Positions 16,976 through 26,551 of a stretch of 64,000 nucleotides of DNA are shown in pieces. The position numbers were made by a program, and so were the translations under genes. Every line of letters starts with the position of its first letter. The stretch's first letter is position 1. Source of the stretch: NORP240 sp046047495 (GTDB taxonomy: Bacteria; Pseudomonadota; Gammaproteobacteria; Pseudomonadales; Pseudohongiellaceae); the NCBI GenBank assembly GCA_046047495.1, contig JBJOHV010000097.1, positions 172,859 to 236,858 on the forward strand, given 5' to 3'. Under the pieces are notes generated by a model. That model had not been told where the DNA came from. It did not search any database and saw only the letters and a list, made by a program, of their open reading frames with translations.

Positions 16976-18151
16976 TTATGCCCCCCTGCCGGTGACAGTG
17001 CCAGAAACGGACCCGGCCAGCCGGGCTATCCGGGATTGTCCCACCCGCTCGATCAGATTGGCGGCTTCGCGGGGCAGGGCATAGAGTTCAGTCTGGCGGC
17101 CGTATTGACGGCCATTGGCGGACCAGCAGTCCCGCTCGCTTGAGGTCAGCATGTCCTCCAGCCGTCGATTCAATTCCTGCTGCTGGAACGGTTCGCTGCA
17201 CACCTGGCCGGAGCCGGCTTGCAGCACATGGTAGGCATAACCGCAGGAGGCGGTAGTCAACACCGGCAGGCCCGCCATGGTGGCCTCCAACAGGACATAA
17301 CCGGCGCTCTCGCTGTAGGCAGGATGCAACAGCAGGTCGGCCCCCAGCAGGAAGCGGGGAATATCGTCCCTGCCCGGCAGAATCTGCAGGCGCTGGCTGA
17401 TACCCAGACGCCGGGCGAGCCGCAGATAACGGCCGGGTTTGTCCTGACCGATCAGCAGATAGCGCACCCTCTGCAACAACGGAGCCGGCAGGGCGGCGAT
17501 GGCCAGCAGGGAGCGATCGACCCCTTTGATGCGGAACCCGGACCCCACCTGCAGGACCAGCAGCTCGTCGTGCTTGAGCCCAATCTCCTCCCGCAATCGG
17601 GAGCGCACCGAGTCGGCATCGGCAGTCAGCATGCGATCCGGGTCGATGCCCGAAGGCACCAGGGTCATGCGCTCCCTGCTGTGGGGATAATGCTTCTCGA
17701 AAGCCTGTTGTTGCAGCGGCGACAGGACCATCACCCGTGTCTGACTGGCAGACCCGAACACGGCCGCCTCGTAGCGGCTGAAATGCTGATAGCGGGAGGA
17801 GTAGCGGTAATAGAACGGGCGCTGATGGCGGGCTTTTTCCTCGAAGCAGGCATCGGCCGCGAAATACACGTCCAGCCCCGGCATGGCGTTGAAGCCGACG
17901 ATACAGTCAGATGGTGTTCGCTGCAGTTGCTGCTGCGCCCAGCGGGTGAACCTGCGGTACAAGCCCAGGCGCGACAGGGACCTGACGGGCGCAAAATGCA
18001 CCTGGATGCCGGCGGGAATGTCTCCCTGCCACCTGAGGGTGTAGACATCGATGGTGTTTCCACGGCGTTGGCATTCCTGGACGATGCGCAGGAAGTCCCG
18101 TTGCTGTCCGCCATAGGGGAAATAGTGATAGATGAGAAACGCCAGTTTCAC
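16976..18151 (-). CDS. waaG: LPS core glycosyltransferase (UDP-glucose:heptose type, GT4)
   Basis: 391 aa. GT-B fold: an N-terminal MKLAFLIYHYFPYGGQQRDFLRI with the Gly-Gly acceptor-side loop of WaaG, and the C-terminal donor-site ESAGYVLLEA motif (EX7E). The WaaG-type GFNAMPGLDVYFAADACFEEKA region is also present. It adds the first hexose of the outer core to heptose II; the donor sugar cannot be read from sequence. The GTG start at 18151 overlaps the waaC stop by 2 bp (GTGA), so the two are coupled. Confidence 0.92.
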   Translation of the reverse strand: MKLAFLIYHYFPYGGQQRDFLRIVQECQRRGNTIDVYTLRWQGDIPAGIQVHFAPVRSLSRLGLYRRFTRWAQQQLQRTPSDCIVGFNAMPGLDVYFAADACFEEKARHQRPFYYRYSSRYQHFSRYEAAVFGSASQTRVMVLSPLQQQAFEKHYPHSRERMTLVPSGIDPDRMLTADADSVRSRLREEIGLKHDELLVLQVGSGFRIKGVDRSLLAIAALPAPLLQRVRYLLIGQDKPGRYLRLARRLGISQRLQILPGRDDIPRFLLGADLLLHPAYSESAGYVLLEATMAGLPVLTTASCGYAYHVLQAGSGQVCSEPFQQQELNRRLEDMLTSSERDCWSANGRQYGRQTELYALPREAANLIERVGQSRIARLAGSVSGTVTGRGA

Positions 18152-19209
18152 GATCGCCCCAACAGTCCCTGCAGTTGCTGCCACACCCGTTCCGGTGGCA
18201 GGGAATGGAAGCAGGGTGGCAGAACGGCAAATGCCTCGTCAGTCACTTCGTCCGTGAGTTCCTCACTGGTATAAACACAGTGTTTCTTCTTGCAGGGTGC
18301 ACACCCCAGAGTCGATGTCAGGTGCAGTTGGTGCTCACCCAGGGTGCCGGACAGGCCCGGGTCCGTGGCTCCGTAAAGGGACACCGCCGGTGTGCCCAGG
18401 GCTGCCGCCAGATGACCCAGTCCGGTGTCCACTGCCACCACACCGGCCGCCTGGGCAATCTGTCGGGCCAGTCCGGTGAGTGTCTGCCGCGGCAATACCT
18501 CCACCCCGCTGATGTCCTCGGCAATGAAGCGGGCGCGGGCCTGTTCCCGTGACGAACCCCAGGGCAGCGCGACCCGATAGCCGGCACCGCTGGCGATGGC
18601 GGCCAGGCGTCGCCAGTACTGGGCGGGCCAGTGCTTGGTGTCCCAGGTCGTCCCATGAAGAAACACCAGCGTGTCCTGCCGCGCCTGCAGGGGATCGATG
18701 CCGAGCCGCTGCCGCAGCAGCCCATAATCCACCACCTCCCGGTCGTATTGGTATTGCAGCGCCCGGGAAAACAACTCCCGCACGCGATCTATGGCATGAC
18801 TGGTCCAGGGCACGGAATAGACCTTGTTGTAAAACAGGGTGGCCAGTGGTTCGCGGATGGTGTTATTGGCCAGCCCGACGGTGATGCCTTTGGACAGGCG
18901 GCTGATGAGGCCACTCTTTATCAGCCCCTGCGCATCGATCACCAGATCATAGTGGACTGTCTGCAACTGCCTGCGGAACGCCCCGAACTCGCCGCCCAGA
19001 TAGGTCTTCAACCAGTTCCTGCGCCAACGCCGAATGGCCACCGGGATGACCGTTGCCACCGCGGGGTGCCAGCCGGGTATCTCCGCGAAATTTTCTTCAA
19101 CCACCCAGTCAAAAACAATGTCCCGGTGGGCCCGACTGGCGTCGGTGATGGCCGGCAGCGTGTGAATGATGTCTCCCAGTGAAGAGATCTTGACGATGAG
19201 CACACGCAA
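18148..19209 (-). CDS. waaC: LPS heptosyltransferase I
   Basis: 353 aa, GT9. N-terminal MRVLIVKISSLGDIIHTLPA matches WaaC closely, and the catalytic-region motif VAVDTGLGHLAAALGTP with PAVSLYGATDP binds ADP-heptose. A CAPCKKKHC cluster near the end is common in the family. It transfers the first L-glycero-D-manno-heptose to Kdo. It is 22 bp downstream of waaF and overlaps waaG, so waaF-waaC-waaG are one transcription unit after glnE. Confidence 0.95.
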   Translation of the reverse strand: MRVLIVKISSLGDIIHTLPAITDASRAHRDIVFDWVVEENFAEIPGWHPAVATVIPVAIRRWRRNWLKTYLGGEFGAFRRQLQTVHYDLVIDAQGLIKSGLISRLSKGITVGLANNTIREPLATLFYNKVYSVPWTSHAIDRVRELFSRALQYQYDREVVDYGLLRQRLGIDPLQARQDTLVFLHGTTWDTKHWPAQYWRRLAAIASGAGYRVALPWGSSREQARARFIAEDISGVEVLPRQTLTGLARQIAQAAGVVAVDTGLGHLAAALGTPAVSLYGATDPGLSGTLGEHQLHLTSTLGCAPCKKKHCVYTSEELTDEVTDEAFAVLPPCFHSLPPERVWQQLQGLLGRS

Positions 19210-19231
19210 AAGGAAGGACTCCGGAGACTGG

Positions 19232-20272
19232 CTACTGGGCGAGCAGGTCGTTCAGTTGTTGGTATACCCTGTCGGGGCCGATTTCGGTCAGGCAGCGCAG
19301 GTGGCCCAGCGGACATTGGCGCTGGAAACAGGGCCGGCAGGCGATGTCGGTGTGCAGCAATTTTACCCTGTCCGCCAAGGGCGGTGTAAAGTCCGGACTG
19401 GTGGACCCGTAGATGGCCACCACGGGCTTCTCCAGGGCTGCCGCCACATGCATCAGGCCACTGTCATTGCTGACCACCGCAGTGGCAACCGATAACAGAT
19501 CGATGGCCTGGATCAGACTGGTGCGGCCGGTCAGATCGCGACAGGCGGTTGCTCGTGAGGGTGCCAGATGGTCTGTTATGGCGGCAGCCACCGCCCGGTC
19601 GCCGGCGGAGCCGAGCAGCCAGATCTGCCAGCCATCGGCCATGGCGACTTCGGCCAGGGCGGCGAAATGCCGGGCCGGCCACTGCTTGGCGGCGCCGAAT
19701 TCCGCTCCCGGGCACAGCACCAGGGTTTTCTCGGCACGGGTCAACCCCAGCTCACTGAGCGTCTGCCCGCTGCTGGTGGAATCGCTTCCCAGACGGGGGC
19801 TGGGCACATGATCCGGTGGATACTCCGCCGCCGGCAGGCCCAGAGCCACCAGTCGCTGCACCATGAGCGGAAAGCGATCACGCTGCAGGCGGCGGCAGTC
19901 ATTGAGCACACCATGGCGGCATTCACCCACCCACCCGGTGCGGCGGGGTATGCGGGCGAACCAGGGAATCAGCGCGGACTTGAAGGAGTTGGGAATGACG
20001 ATGGCCTGATCGAACCCGTGCAGGCTGCGCGCCACTCGCCAGCGACCGGAAAGATTCAATTCGCCGTGGCGGAATGGCAGCACCAGGGCATGATCCACCT
20101 CCGGCATTCGTGACAACAGGGGCAGACTCCAGTCCGGTGCCAGCACGGTCAATTCAGACCCGGGAAGGCGTTGCTTGAGGGCCATGAACAACGCCTGGCA
20201 CATGACCATGTCACCGATCCAGGATGGTCCCACCACCAGAATGCGGCCGGGCTGTTGATCAGGCATGGGCAC
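19232..20272 (-). CDS. waaF: LPS heptosyltransferase II
   Basis: 346 aa, GT9. RILVVGPSWIGDMVMCQALF near the N-terminus is the WaaF form of the motif, and VVSNDSGLMHVAAALEKP with AIYGSTSPDFTPPL marks the ADP-heptose site. ACRPCFQRQCPLGH precedes the C-terminus. It adds the second heptose of the inner core. The ATG lies 14 bp inside the end of glnE, so it is coupled to glnE. In Pseudomonas ilvE separates these two genes; here it is absent. Confidence 0.95.
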   Translation of the reverse strand: MPMPDQQPGRILVVGPSWIGDMVMCQALFMALKQRLPGSELTVLAPDWSLPLLSRMPEVDHALVLPFRHGELNLSGRWRVARSLHGFDQAIVIPNSFKSALIPWFARIPRRTGWVGECRHGVLNDCRRLQRDRFPLMVQRLVALGLPAAEYPPDHVPSPRLGSDSTSSGQTLSELGLTRAEKTLVLCPGAEFGAAKQWPARHFAALAEVAMADGWQIWLLGSAGDRAVAAAITDHLAPSRATACRDLTGRTSLIQAIDLLSVATAVVSNDSGLMHVAAALEKPVVAIYGSTSPDFTPPLADRVKLLHTDIACRPCFQRQCPLGHLRCLTEIGPDRVYQQLNDLLAQ

Positions 20273-23201
20273 CGAACACCTCGTGCCAGATGCGGGTCAC
20301 CTGGGCCTGGCGTTCAGCCAGTTGCGCTGCCGCCTGGGGCGATTCGGCTTGCTGCAGGGCCAACTGGTGCGACACGGCACGCAATTCCAGATAGGCATCG
20401 ATCAGGTGCTGCATGTCTGTCTGGTTCAGCAGCTGGCAATCCCGGGCGGCTTCCAGGATGCGGTAGTTGTCGGTCCAGGTGAGCAGGTCCGGGCAGGCTT
20501 CGGCATGGGCCAGCACCAGGAACTGCACCAGAAATTCGATATCCACGATGCCGCCGGCTCCCTGCTTGACCTGAAACGCCAGTCGCTCCGTGGCGGATGA
20601 GGAGTGGCTGCCCAATTCCTTGCGCATGCGTTTGCGCATGTCGGTCACATCCCTGGCCAGGGTCTCCCGGTCCCGCTGTCGGGACAGAATCTGCCGGCGG
20701 ACTGCCACAAAAGCCTTCAATAGATCCGGGTTGCCAGCCACACCGCGGGCCCGCACCAGGGCCTGGTGCTCCCAGGTCCAGGCCTGCCGCAGCTGGTACT
20801 CCTGGAAGGAATCCAGGGAACTCACCAGCAGACCCGATTCCCCGGAGGGCCGCAGCCGCATGTCCACTTCATATAACTTGCCTGACATGGTGTAGGTGCC
20901 CAGCATCATGATGATGCGCTGGGCCAGCTTGATGTAAAAAGCCCGGCTGTTGATGGACTGTTGTTCCGAGCTGGTGACGGTGTCCTCCTCGAGGGCGGCG
21001 CGATGCAGGAACACCAGGTCCAGGTCGGAGTTGTAGCTCAATTCGATTCCGCCCAGTTTGCCGTAGCCGATGATGGCGAAATCGGCATGGCCGTGACTGC
21101 CGTCGGCATGGACCGGATAACCATGGCGCTGCACCATGTGCTGCCAGCAAATCGCCAGTACCGCATCCAGAATCACTTCGGCGCAGAACGTAAGGTAATC
21201 GCTCACCTTCATGAGATGCATCTTGCCGGAGACCTCGGCCGCCGCCACCTGTAATAGATGGGACTGCTTGAAGTAACGCAGGCATTCCAGCTGTTCCTCG
21301 AAACTGTCCCCATCGATCCGCAGCAACTGCAGCCGCAGCTCATCCGCCAGCCTGGCTCTGTCCGGCGGCACGTCCAGCACGTTGAGCAACTCATCCAGCA
21401 GGACTGGAAACCTGGCCAGGTAATCTGAGATCAGCGGACTGGCGGTGCAATAGGTCACCAGCTGATGCAGGGCGCCGGGATTCTCCATGAGCAGCACCAG
21501 ATAGGCGGTACGGCGGGACACGGATTCGATCAGGGGCATGACCCGGGACAGGCACAGGCTGGGAAACGGCGCGTCGGCGGCAGCATCCAGCAACAGGGGC
21601 ATGAAGTTATCCAGCCGTTGGCGACTCTCGGCCGGCAGCGTCAGGAAACGGCGTTCCTTGCGAAACTCGCCCAGCAGATCCAGGCTGGCCTGGGGATCCT
21701 CGTAGCCCTCCTCAGCCAGCAGCCTGATGGCTGCTGCGGTGCTGATATCGAACTTCCACAGTGGCAACCAGTCCCGGCTTGCCTGCTGCTGTTCCTGATC
21801 CTCGTCGTCGATGCGCAACACATCGCGGAAATGTGCGGCGACCCGGCCCCGCACCCGGGACAGTTCCTCCAGCAACCCGGTCCAGGTCGGGAAGCCCATG
21901 GCGAAGGCTACCCGCTGCTGCGCCAGTTCGTCCCTCGGTAGTCGCTGGGTTTGCTGGTTGTCCAGGATCTGCAGTTTGTGTTCCAGGTTGCGCAGAAATT
22001 CGTAATGGGCCAGCAGCTCATCCGCCGCGGCCTGGGGCAGATAGTCCCCCGCCACCAGCTGCAACAGGGCCCGGGTCAGGGATGGTTGCTGCAGCAGGCG
22101 ATCACGACCACCATGTACCAGTTGCAATGCCTGCACGATGAACTCGACTTCCCGTATGCCTCCTGAACCCAGTTTGATGTCTTCGCTCAGCTTGCCCCGG
22201 CGCGCCTGTTTGTTGATCTGCACCTTCATGTCCCGAAGGGATTCGAACATGGCGAAGTCCAGATAGCGCCGGTAGACGAAAGGCCTTAGACGCTTCAGCA
22301 ACTCCCGGCCCTGCTGGATGTCCCCCGCCACGGCCCTTGCCTTGATCATGGCGTAACGCTCCCAGTCCCGTCCCTGGTTCTGGTAGTAATCTTCCATGGC
22401 GTCGAAGCTGAGGGCCAGGGCGCCCTCGCTGCCGTAGGGTCGCAGGCGCATGTCCACCCGGAACAGGAAACCTTCGGGTGTGGTGCTGTCCAGCACGTCG
22501 ATGAGACGCTGACCGAGGCGGATGAAGAACTGCTGGTTGGTGAGAACGGCGCCGCTGTGGTTTTCCGGTGGTTGCACATCACCGGAAGCGGGATAGGCGA
22601 AGATGAGATCGATGTCGGAGGACACGTTGAGCTCGTTGGCGCCCAACTTGCCCATGCCGATCACAACCATCCTCTGCGGTTGCGCGGCGTTCCGGGGCTG
22701 CCCCCATTCCCGGCTGCTCCAGTGATGCAACAGGTCAAGGGCAGCGTCCAATGCGCCATCCGCCAGTCGTGACATCTGGGCACAGATGCCGTGGACATCG
22801 GAGTAGCCACACAGATCGCGCCAGATGATGGTGACGAATTCCTGCCTGTGCAATCGCCTGAAACGCTGTTTGAGGGTTTCGGCGGATATGGCGTAGCTGC
22901 TGTCCTCGAGATCGGCGGTGAGCGAATCAAACAATGTGCGGTAGTCCTGATCTCCATGGTGTCGGGCACCATGGACATGCATCAGCAGGCCGGGCTGGCT
23001 GACACTGTGATTGGCGATGAATTCACTGCAGGCCCAGACCCGGTCAACTTCGGCTGCAAACTGCGGGTCCTGCTGGAGCAGCGCGGCCAATCCGCTGGAC
23101 AGGAATTCAGGATGTTCCGCCAGTCGCTGCCGGTAGCGCTCCACCACTGTTTGAAGGTCTGCGGGCAGCTCGCGACCCTCGGGTGTCCGGAGACTGCTCA
23201 A
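20259..23201 (-). CDS. glnE: Glutamine synthetase adenylyltransferase / adenylyl-removing enzyme
   Basis: 980 aa, full length for the family. Two nucleotidyltransferase cores are visible: GMGKLGANELNVSSDIDLIF (near 173) and GYGKLGGIELSYNSDLDLVF (near 700), each with a later VDMRLRP motif. By family knowledge the N-terminal core removes AMP and the C-terminal core adds AMP to glutamine synthetase, under control of PII. The start overlaps the stop of the PilB-like gene by 4 bp (ATGA). It is followed by overlapping waaF, so nitrogen control and LPS core genes share a transcript. Confidence 0.96.
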   Translation of the reverse strand: MSSLRTPEGRELPADLQTVVERYRQRLAEHPEFLSSGLAALLQQDPQFAAEVDRVWACSEFIANHSVSQPGLLMHVHGARHHGDQDYRTLFDSLTADLEDSSYAISAETLKQRFRRLHRQEFVTIIWRDLCGYSDVHGICAQMSRLADGALDAALDLLHHWSSREWGQPRNAAQPQRMVVIGMGKLGANELNVSSDIDLIFAYPASGDVQPPENHSGAVLTNQQFFIRLGQRLIDVLDSTTPEGFLFRVDMRLRPYGSEGALALSFDAMEDYYQNQGRDWERYAMIKARAVAGDIQQGRELLKRLRPFVYRRYLDFAMFESLRDMKVQINKQARRGKLSEDIKLGSGGIREVEFIVQALQLVHGGRDRLLQQPSLTRALLQLVAGDYLPQAAADELLAHYEFLRNLEHKLQILDNQQTQRLPRDELAQQRVAFAMGFPTWTGLLEELSRVRGRVAAHFRDVLRIDDEDQEQQQASRDWLPLWKFDISTAAAIRLLAEEGYEDPQASLDLLGEFRKERRFLTLPAESRQRLDNFMPLLLDAAADAPFPSLCLSRVMPLIESVSRRTAYLVLLMENPGALHQLVTYCTASPLISDYLARFPVLLDELLNVLDVPPDRARLADELRLQLLRIDGDSFEEQLECLRYFKQSHLLQVAAAEVSGKMHLMKVSDYLTFCAEVILDAVLAICWQHMVQRHGYPVHADGSHGHADFAIIGYGKLGGIELSYNSDLDLVFLHRAALEEDTVTSSEQQSINSRAFYIKLAQRIIMMLGTYTMSGKLYEVDMRLRPSGESGLLVSSLDSFQEYQLRQAWTWEHQALVRARGVAGNPDLLKAFVAVRRQILSRQRDRETLARDVTDMRKRMRKELGSHSSSATERLAFQVKQGAGGIVDIEFLVQFLVLAHAEACPDLLTWTDNYRILEAARDCQLLNQTDMQHLIDAYLELRAVSHQLALQQAESPQAAAQLAERQAQVTRIWHEVFGAHA

Positions 23202-24991
23202 TGTCTGAACTCAGGAGTTACTCTTAACACTTCTGTTATGGTGGTCTGGCCCGCTGCAACTTTCAATGCCCCGCTCAGGCGAAGACTGTGCATGCCCTCC
23301 TTGTAAGCCTGCTGCCGCAGGGCGGAGAGGGATCCCTTGTCATCCACGAAGGCATGCAGGGACTCGGTGAACGGCATCACTTCATAGATACCCTCCCTGC
23401 CCTTGAAGCCGGTTTCCCGGCACTCCAGGCAACCCTGGGCTTCCGCCGCCCGCATGGGCATCTTCACCTTCCAGGGGGTGATCAGCAGATCCCAGGCCTC
23501 CTCATTGATGGCCGCCGGTTTCTTGCAATAGGGGCACAGCACCCGCACCAGCCGTTGTGCCACCACACCGATGACCGTCGCCTTGATCAGGTAGGGTGGC
23601 ACACCGAGTTCCAGCAGGCGGGTGATGGCCGATGGCGCATCATTGGTGTGCAGTGTGGTGAACACCAGATGGCCGGTGAGTGCGGCCTGGATGGCCATTT
23701 CGGCAGTGGAAAGGTCACGCACCTCACCGATCATGATGATATCCGGATCCTGCCGCAGCAATGCCCGCACACCATCGGCAAAATCCAGCCCGATGTTCTC
23801 CTGCACCTGCATCTGATTGAACGCACCCTCCACCATCTCGATGGGATCCTCGATAGTGCACACGTTGACCTCCTCGGTGGCGAGGGTCTTCAGCGTGGAG
23901 TACAGGGTGGTGGTCTTGCCGCTGCCGGTAGGACCGGTGATGATCACGATGCCGTGGTTGTTGCTGATGATGTCCCGCCAGCGCAACAGGTCTTCGTTCA
24001 TGAGACCCAGCGCCTCGAAGGGTTTGAGCAGCACCTCCGGATCGAAGATGCGCATCACCAGCTTTTCGCCAAAGGCCGTGGGCAGGGTCGACAGCCGCAA
24101 TTCGACTTCATTGCCGTTGGGGCTCTTGGTCTTGATCCGGCCATCCTGCGGCTTGCGCTTCTCCGCCACGTTCATGCGGCCAAGAATCTTCAGCCGGCTG
24201 GTCACCGCGCTCATCACCTGCATGGGCAGGGAATATACCGTGTAGAGAACACCATCGATGCGGAAGCGTATATTGCCCTTCTCGCGACGGGGTTCGATGT
24301 GGATGTCACTGGCACGCTGCTCGAAGGCATACTGTAACAACCAGTCCACTACATTGACGATGTGCTGATCGTTGGCCTCGGGCTCCTTGATATTGCCAAG
24401 CTCCAGCATCTGCTCGAGATTGCCGATGCCCTTGCGCACCACGCTGCCTTCATTGGCGCGATTGATGGAATTGGTGAGGCTGTAGAATTCCGTGGTGAGC
24501 CGCTTGATTTCGGCGGGATTGGACACAACCCGCTTGATCTTGCGCTGGGTGACATGGGCGAGGTCGGACACCCAGGTGTCGATATAGGGTTCCGCGCTGG
24601 TGACGGTCACCTGTTGCGGGGAAACCTCTACGGCCAGTATGTGATGACGCTGGGTGAAGGCATAGGACATGACCTCGGTCACCTTGGCCACATCGATCTT
24701 CAATGGGTCGATGCGGAAATACGGCTGGCCGCACTGCTCGCTGAGGGCCATGGTCAGGCTCTCGATGTCCAGGGTGCGTTCCGGTGCCTTGCGATCCGTG
24801 AGATTCAGGTCGGCGACATACTGCAGCAGATGCTTGCCGAGATCCTTGGCCGAGCGCCGGTTGTTGAGGGCAAACTCGAAATCCTTCTGATTGATGCGAC
24901 CCGTGCTTTGCAGCCCCTCGAGAAATTGCCTCAGATCCAGTTGTCCCTTGCGGACCTGGGGTTTGGGGGCTGGGGTATCCACGGTGGTCAT
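23198..24991 (-). CDS. GspE/PilB-family type II/IV secretion ATPase
   Basis: 597 aa. An N-terminal MshEN-like region (about 20-190) is followed by the ATPase: Walker A GPTGSGKTT (353-361), Asp box with EDPIEM (381-386), Walker B IIMIGEVRD (418-426) and a His box (TGHLVFTTLHTN). A zinc-binding four-Cys unit is formed by Cys486/Cys489 and Cys521/Cys524, as in PilB and GspE. Such ATPases drive type IV pilus or type II secretion assembly, but no pilin, prepilin peptidase or PilC gene is adjacent, so the partner system lies elsewhere or is absent. Overlaps glnE by 4 bp. Confidence 0.88.
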   Translation of the reverse strand: MTTVDTPAPKPQVRKGQLDLRQFLEGLQSTGRINQKDFEFALNNRRSAKDLGKHLLQYVADLNLTDRKAPERTLDIESLTMALSEQCGQPYFRIDPLKIDVAKVTEVMSYAFTQRHHILAVEVSPQQVTVTSAEPYIDTWVSDLAHVTQRKIKRVVSNPAEIKRLTTEFYSLTNSINRANEGSVVRKGIGNLEQMLELGNIKEPEANDQHIVNVVDWLLQYAFEQRASDIHIEPRREKGNIRFRIDGVLYTVYSLPMQVMSAVTSRLKILGRMNVAEKRKPQDGRIKTKSPNGNEVELRLSTLPTAFGEKLVMRIFDPEVLLKPFEALGLMNEDLLRWRDIISNNHGIVIITGPTGSGKTTTLYSTLKTLATEEVNVCTIEDPIEMVEGAFNQMQVQENIGLDFADGVRALLRQDPDIIMIGEVRDLSTAEMAIQAALTGHLVFTTLHTNDAPSAITRLLELGVPPYLIKATVIGVVAQRLVRVLCPYCKKPAAINEEAWDLLITPWKVKMPMRAAEAQGCLECRETGFKGREGIYEVMPFTESLHAFVDDKGSLSALRQQAYKEGMHSLRLSGALKVAAGQTTITEVLRVTPEFRH

Positions 24992-25018
24992 GGGGGGCTA
25001 GTGTATACTCGGCGCCGG

Positions 25019-25044
25019 TAAAAACAAACCACCGGGCCGGGTGG
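25019..25044 (-). terminator. Rho-independent terminator after the M48 gene
   Basis: On the minus strand, 4 nt past the stop at 25048, CCACC-CGGCCC-GGTGG (25044-25029) forms a short GC-rich hairpin followed by TTTGTTTTT. It would end the long envelope-system transcript and separate it from the PilB-like gene. Confidence 0.6.
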
Positions 25045-25047
25045 CGC

Positions 25048-26532
25048 CTATTCCACCAGCTTGATCCAGTCGCCTTCCGCGGGTGAACCGGTGGGGTAAT
25101 AGCCGTTCAGCAGGCGCAGGGTCTCTTCGGGATAATTGGCGATGCGGCTGCTCTGTGCGACTGTCCTGAAATCGAAATGCTGGCTGGCCTGCACATATTT
25201 GATTTTCATTTCCGAACCGGGTACGGCCTCGCCACGCTGGATGGCCCGGAACGTACGGATGGCAGCCAGCAGCTTTTCGTCCATGGCGGCCAGCTCATCG
25301 GCATCCTGGGACTCCACCCGACCACGGAAAATGAAGGCGCGCGGTCCCAGGTAAATCACGGCGATGCGTTCAAGGCTGTTGCCGTCCTGCACAACACCCG
25401 TATGCCCCAACAAACGGTATTGGGACAGGGGCTCGGACTTCTGCAGATTGTCCAGCCCCAGCTTGTCCCTGATGAATACACGTGGCTCGATATTGTCCTG
25501 CAGGCGCTGTGCCTCTACCGTGAGTGACGCGGCGGTGTCCGCCCGGGCAGTTACCGTGGTGGTGGTTTCGCTCACCTGCCAGGCATCCGGAAAGACCAGG
25601 GTGTAACCCAGCAGGTTCTGGTAATAGCGGTTGCGCTGTTCCTGGGTGCCGGTGGCCAGGCTCTGGCCCACCACCAGGCCGTCGATGTGTTTGACGAACT
25701 CGGTATGATCCACTTCCCGCTGCTGGTCATTGGACAGCCTGCCAACGCTGGCGATGGCTTCCTGCAGCCGGGTGTCGTTGCGGGGATGGGTGGCGAACAG
25801 GCCATGGTAGCTGCCCGCGGAGTTGCCGATGCGGCGGTTGAAGTCTTCCTGATTCTTCAGGATGGTGACCACATCGATCATGGCGCGGGGATCGTAGCCG
25901 GCGTTATAAAGATACTCCGCGCCAAGGCTGTCCGCCTCCAGCTCGTGCTCGCGGCCGAATCCACTCAGACCCGTCTGGGCCCAGATGGAAGTCACCTGAC
26001 TGATCTGTGAACCGATATAGCCGCTGCCGGTGGCCACGGCGGTGACGAAACCGCCCACGGTGGAGGCCACATTGGCCAGCCCCGTGCGGGCATGTTGCTG
26101 AACGGCATGGCGGGCGGTGATATGGCCGACCTCATGGGCCAGCACGGCGGCCAGTTCGGCCTCGGAGTTGACGAAGGTGAGCAGGCCCCGGTTGACGTAC
26201 ACATAGCCGCCGGGCAATGCGAATGCATTGATTTCCGGGCTGTCGATAATGTTGAACTGGTATTCCAGATCGGGCCGATGGCTGACCTTGGCCACCTGGT
26301 TGCCCACCTTGCGGACATACTCCAGCAACTCGGGATCGTTGTACAGCGGCATGCTGTCCAACACCTTCTGATGCTCCTCCGCACCGATCTCCTTTTCCCG
26401 GTTTTCCGACATCAGCACCAGATTGCCCTGTCCGGTGGCGGGATTTACCGCACAGGCATTGAGCCCGGCCGCCGTGACGGCCGCCAATAGAACCAAGGTG
26501 ATGAATCGGTTAAAGCGGTGCGTGTCTGTCAT
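25048..26532 (-). CDS. M48-family metalloprotease lipoprotein (BepA/LoiP-like)
   Basis: 494 aa. A signal peptide ends in a lipobox (LNAC, Cys27). The zinc site is HEVGH (133-137) with the third ligand in HELEADSLG near 195. The NAFALPGGYVYVNRGLL and THPRNDTRLQEA motifs are typical of periplasmic M48 proteases that check outer-membrane proteins and LptD. The C-terminal 200 residues form a separate domain, not recognised beyond resembling the extra domain of some M48 lipoproteins. It is the last gene of the envelope-system operon, 19 bp after the lipoprotein gene, so it could process components of that complex. This link is inferred. Confidence 0.88.
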   Translation of the reverse strand: MTDTHRFNRFITLVLLAAVTAAGLNACAVNPATGQGNLVLMSENREKEIGAEEHQKVLDSMPLYNDPELLEYVRKVGNQVAKVSHRPDLEYQFNIIDSPEINAFALPGGYVYVNRGLLTFVNSEAELAAVLAHEVGHITARHAVQQHARTGLANVASTVGGFVTAVATGSGYIGSQISQVTSIWAQTGLSGFGREHELEADSLGAEYLYNAGYDPRAMIDVVTILKNQEDFNRRIGNSAGSYHGLFATHPRNDTRLQEAIASVGRLSNDQQREVDHTEFVKHIDGLVVGQSLATGTQEQRNRYYQNLLGYTLVFPDAWQVSETTTTVTARADTAASLTVEAQRLQDNIEPRVFIRDKLGLDNLQKSEPLSQYRLLGHTGVVQDGNSLERIAVIYLGPRAFIFRGRVESQDADELAAMDEKLLAAIRTFRAIQRGEAVPGSEMKIKYVQASQHFDFRTVAQSSRIANYPEETLRLLNGYYPTGSPAEGDWIKLVE

Positions 26533-26551
26533 ATTGGCTCCCCAGTACTGC

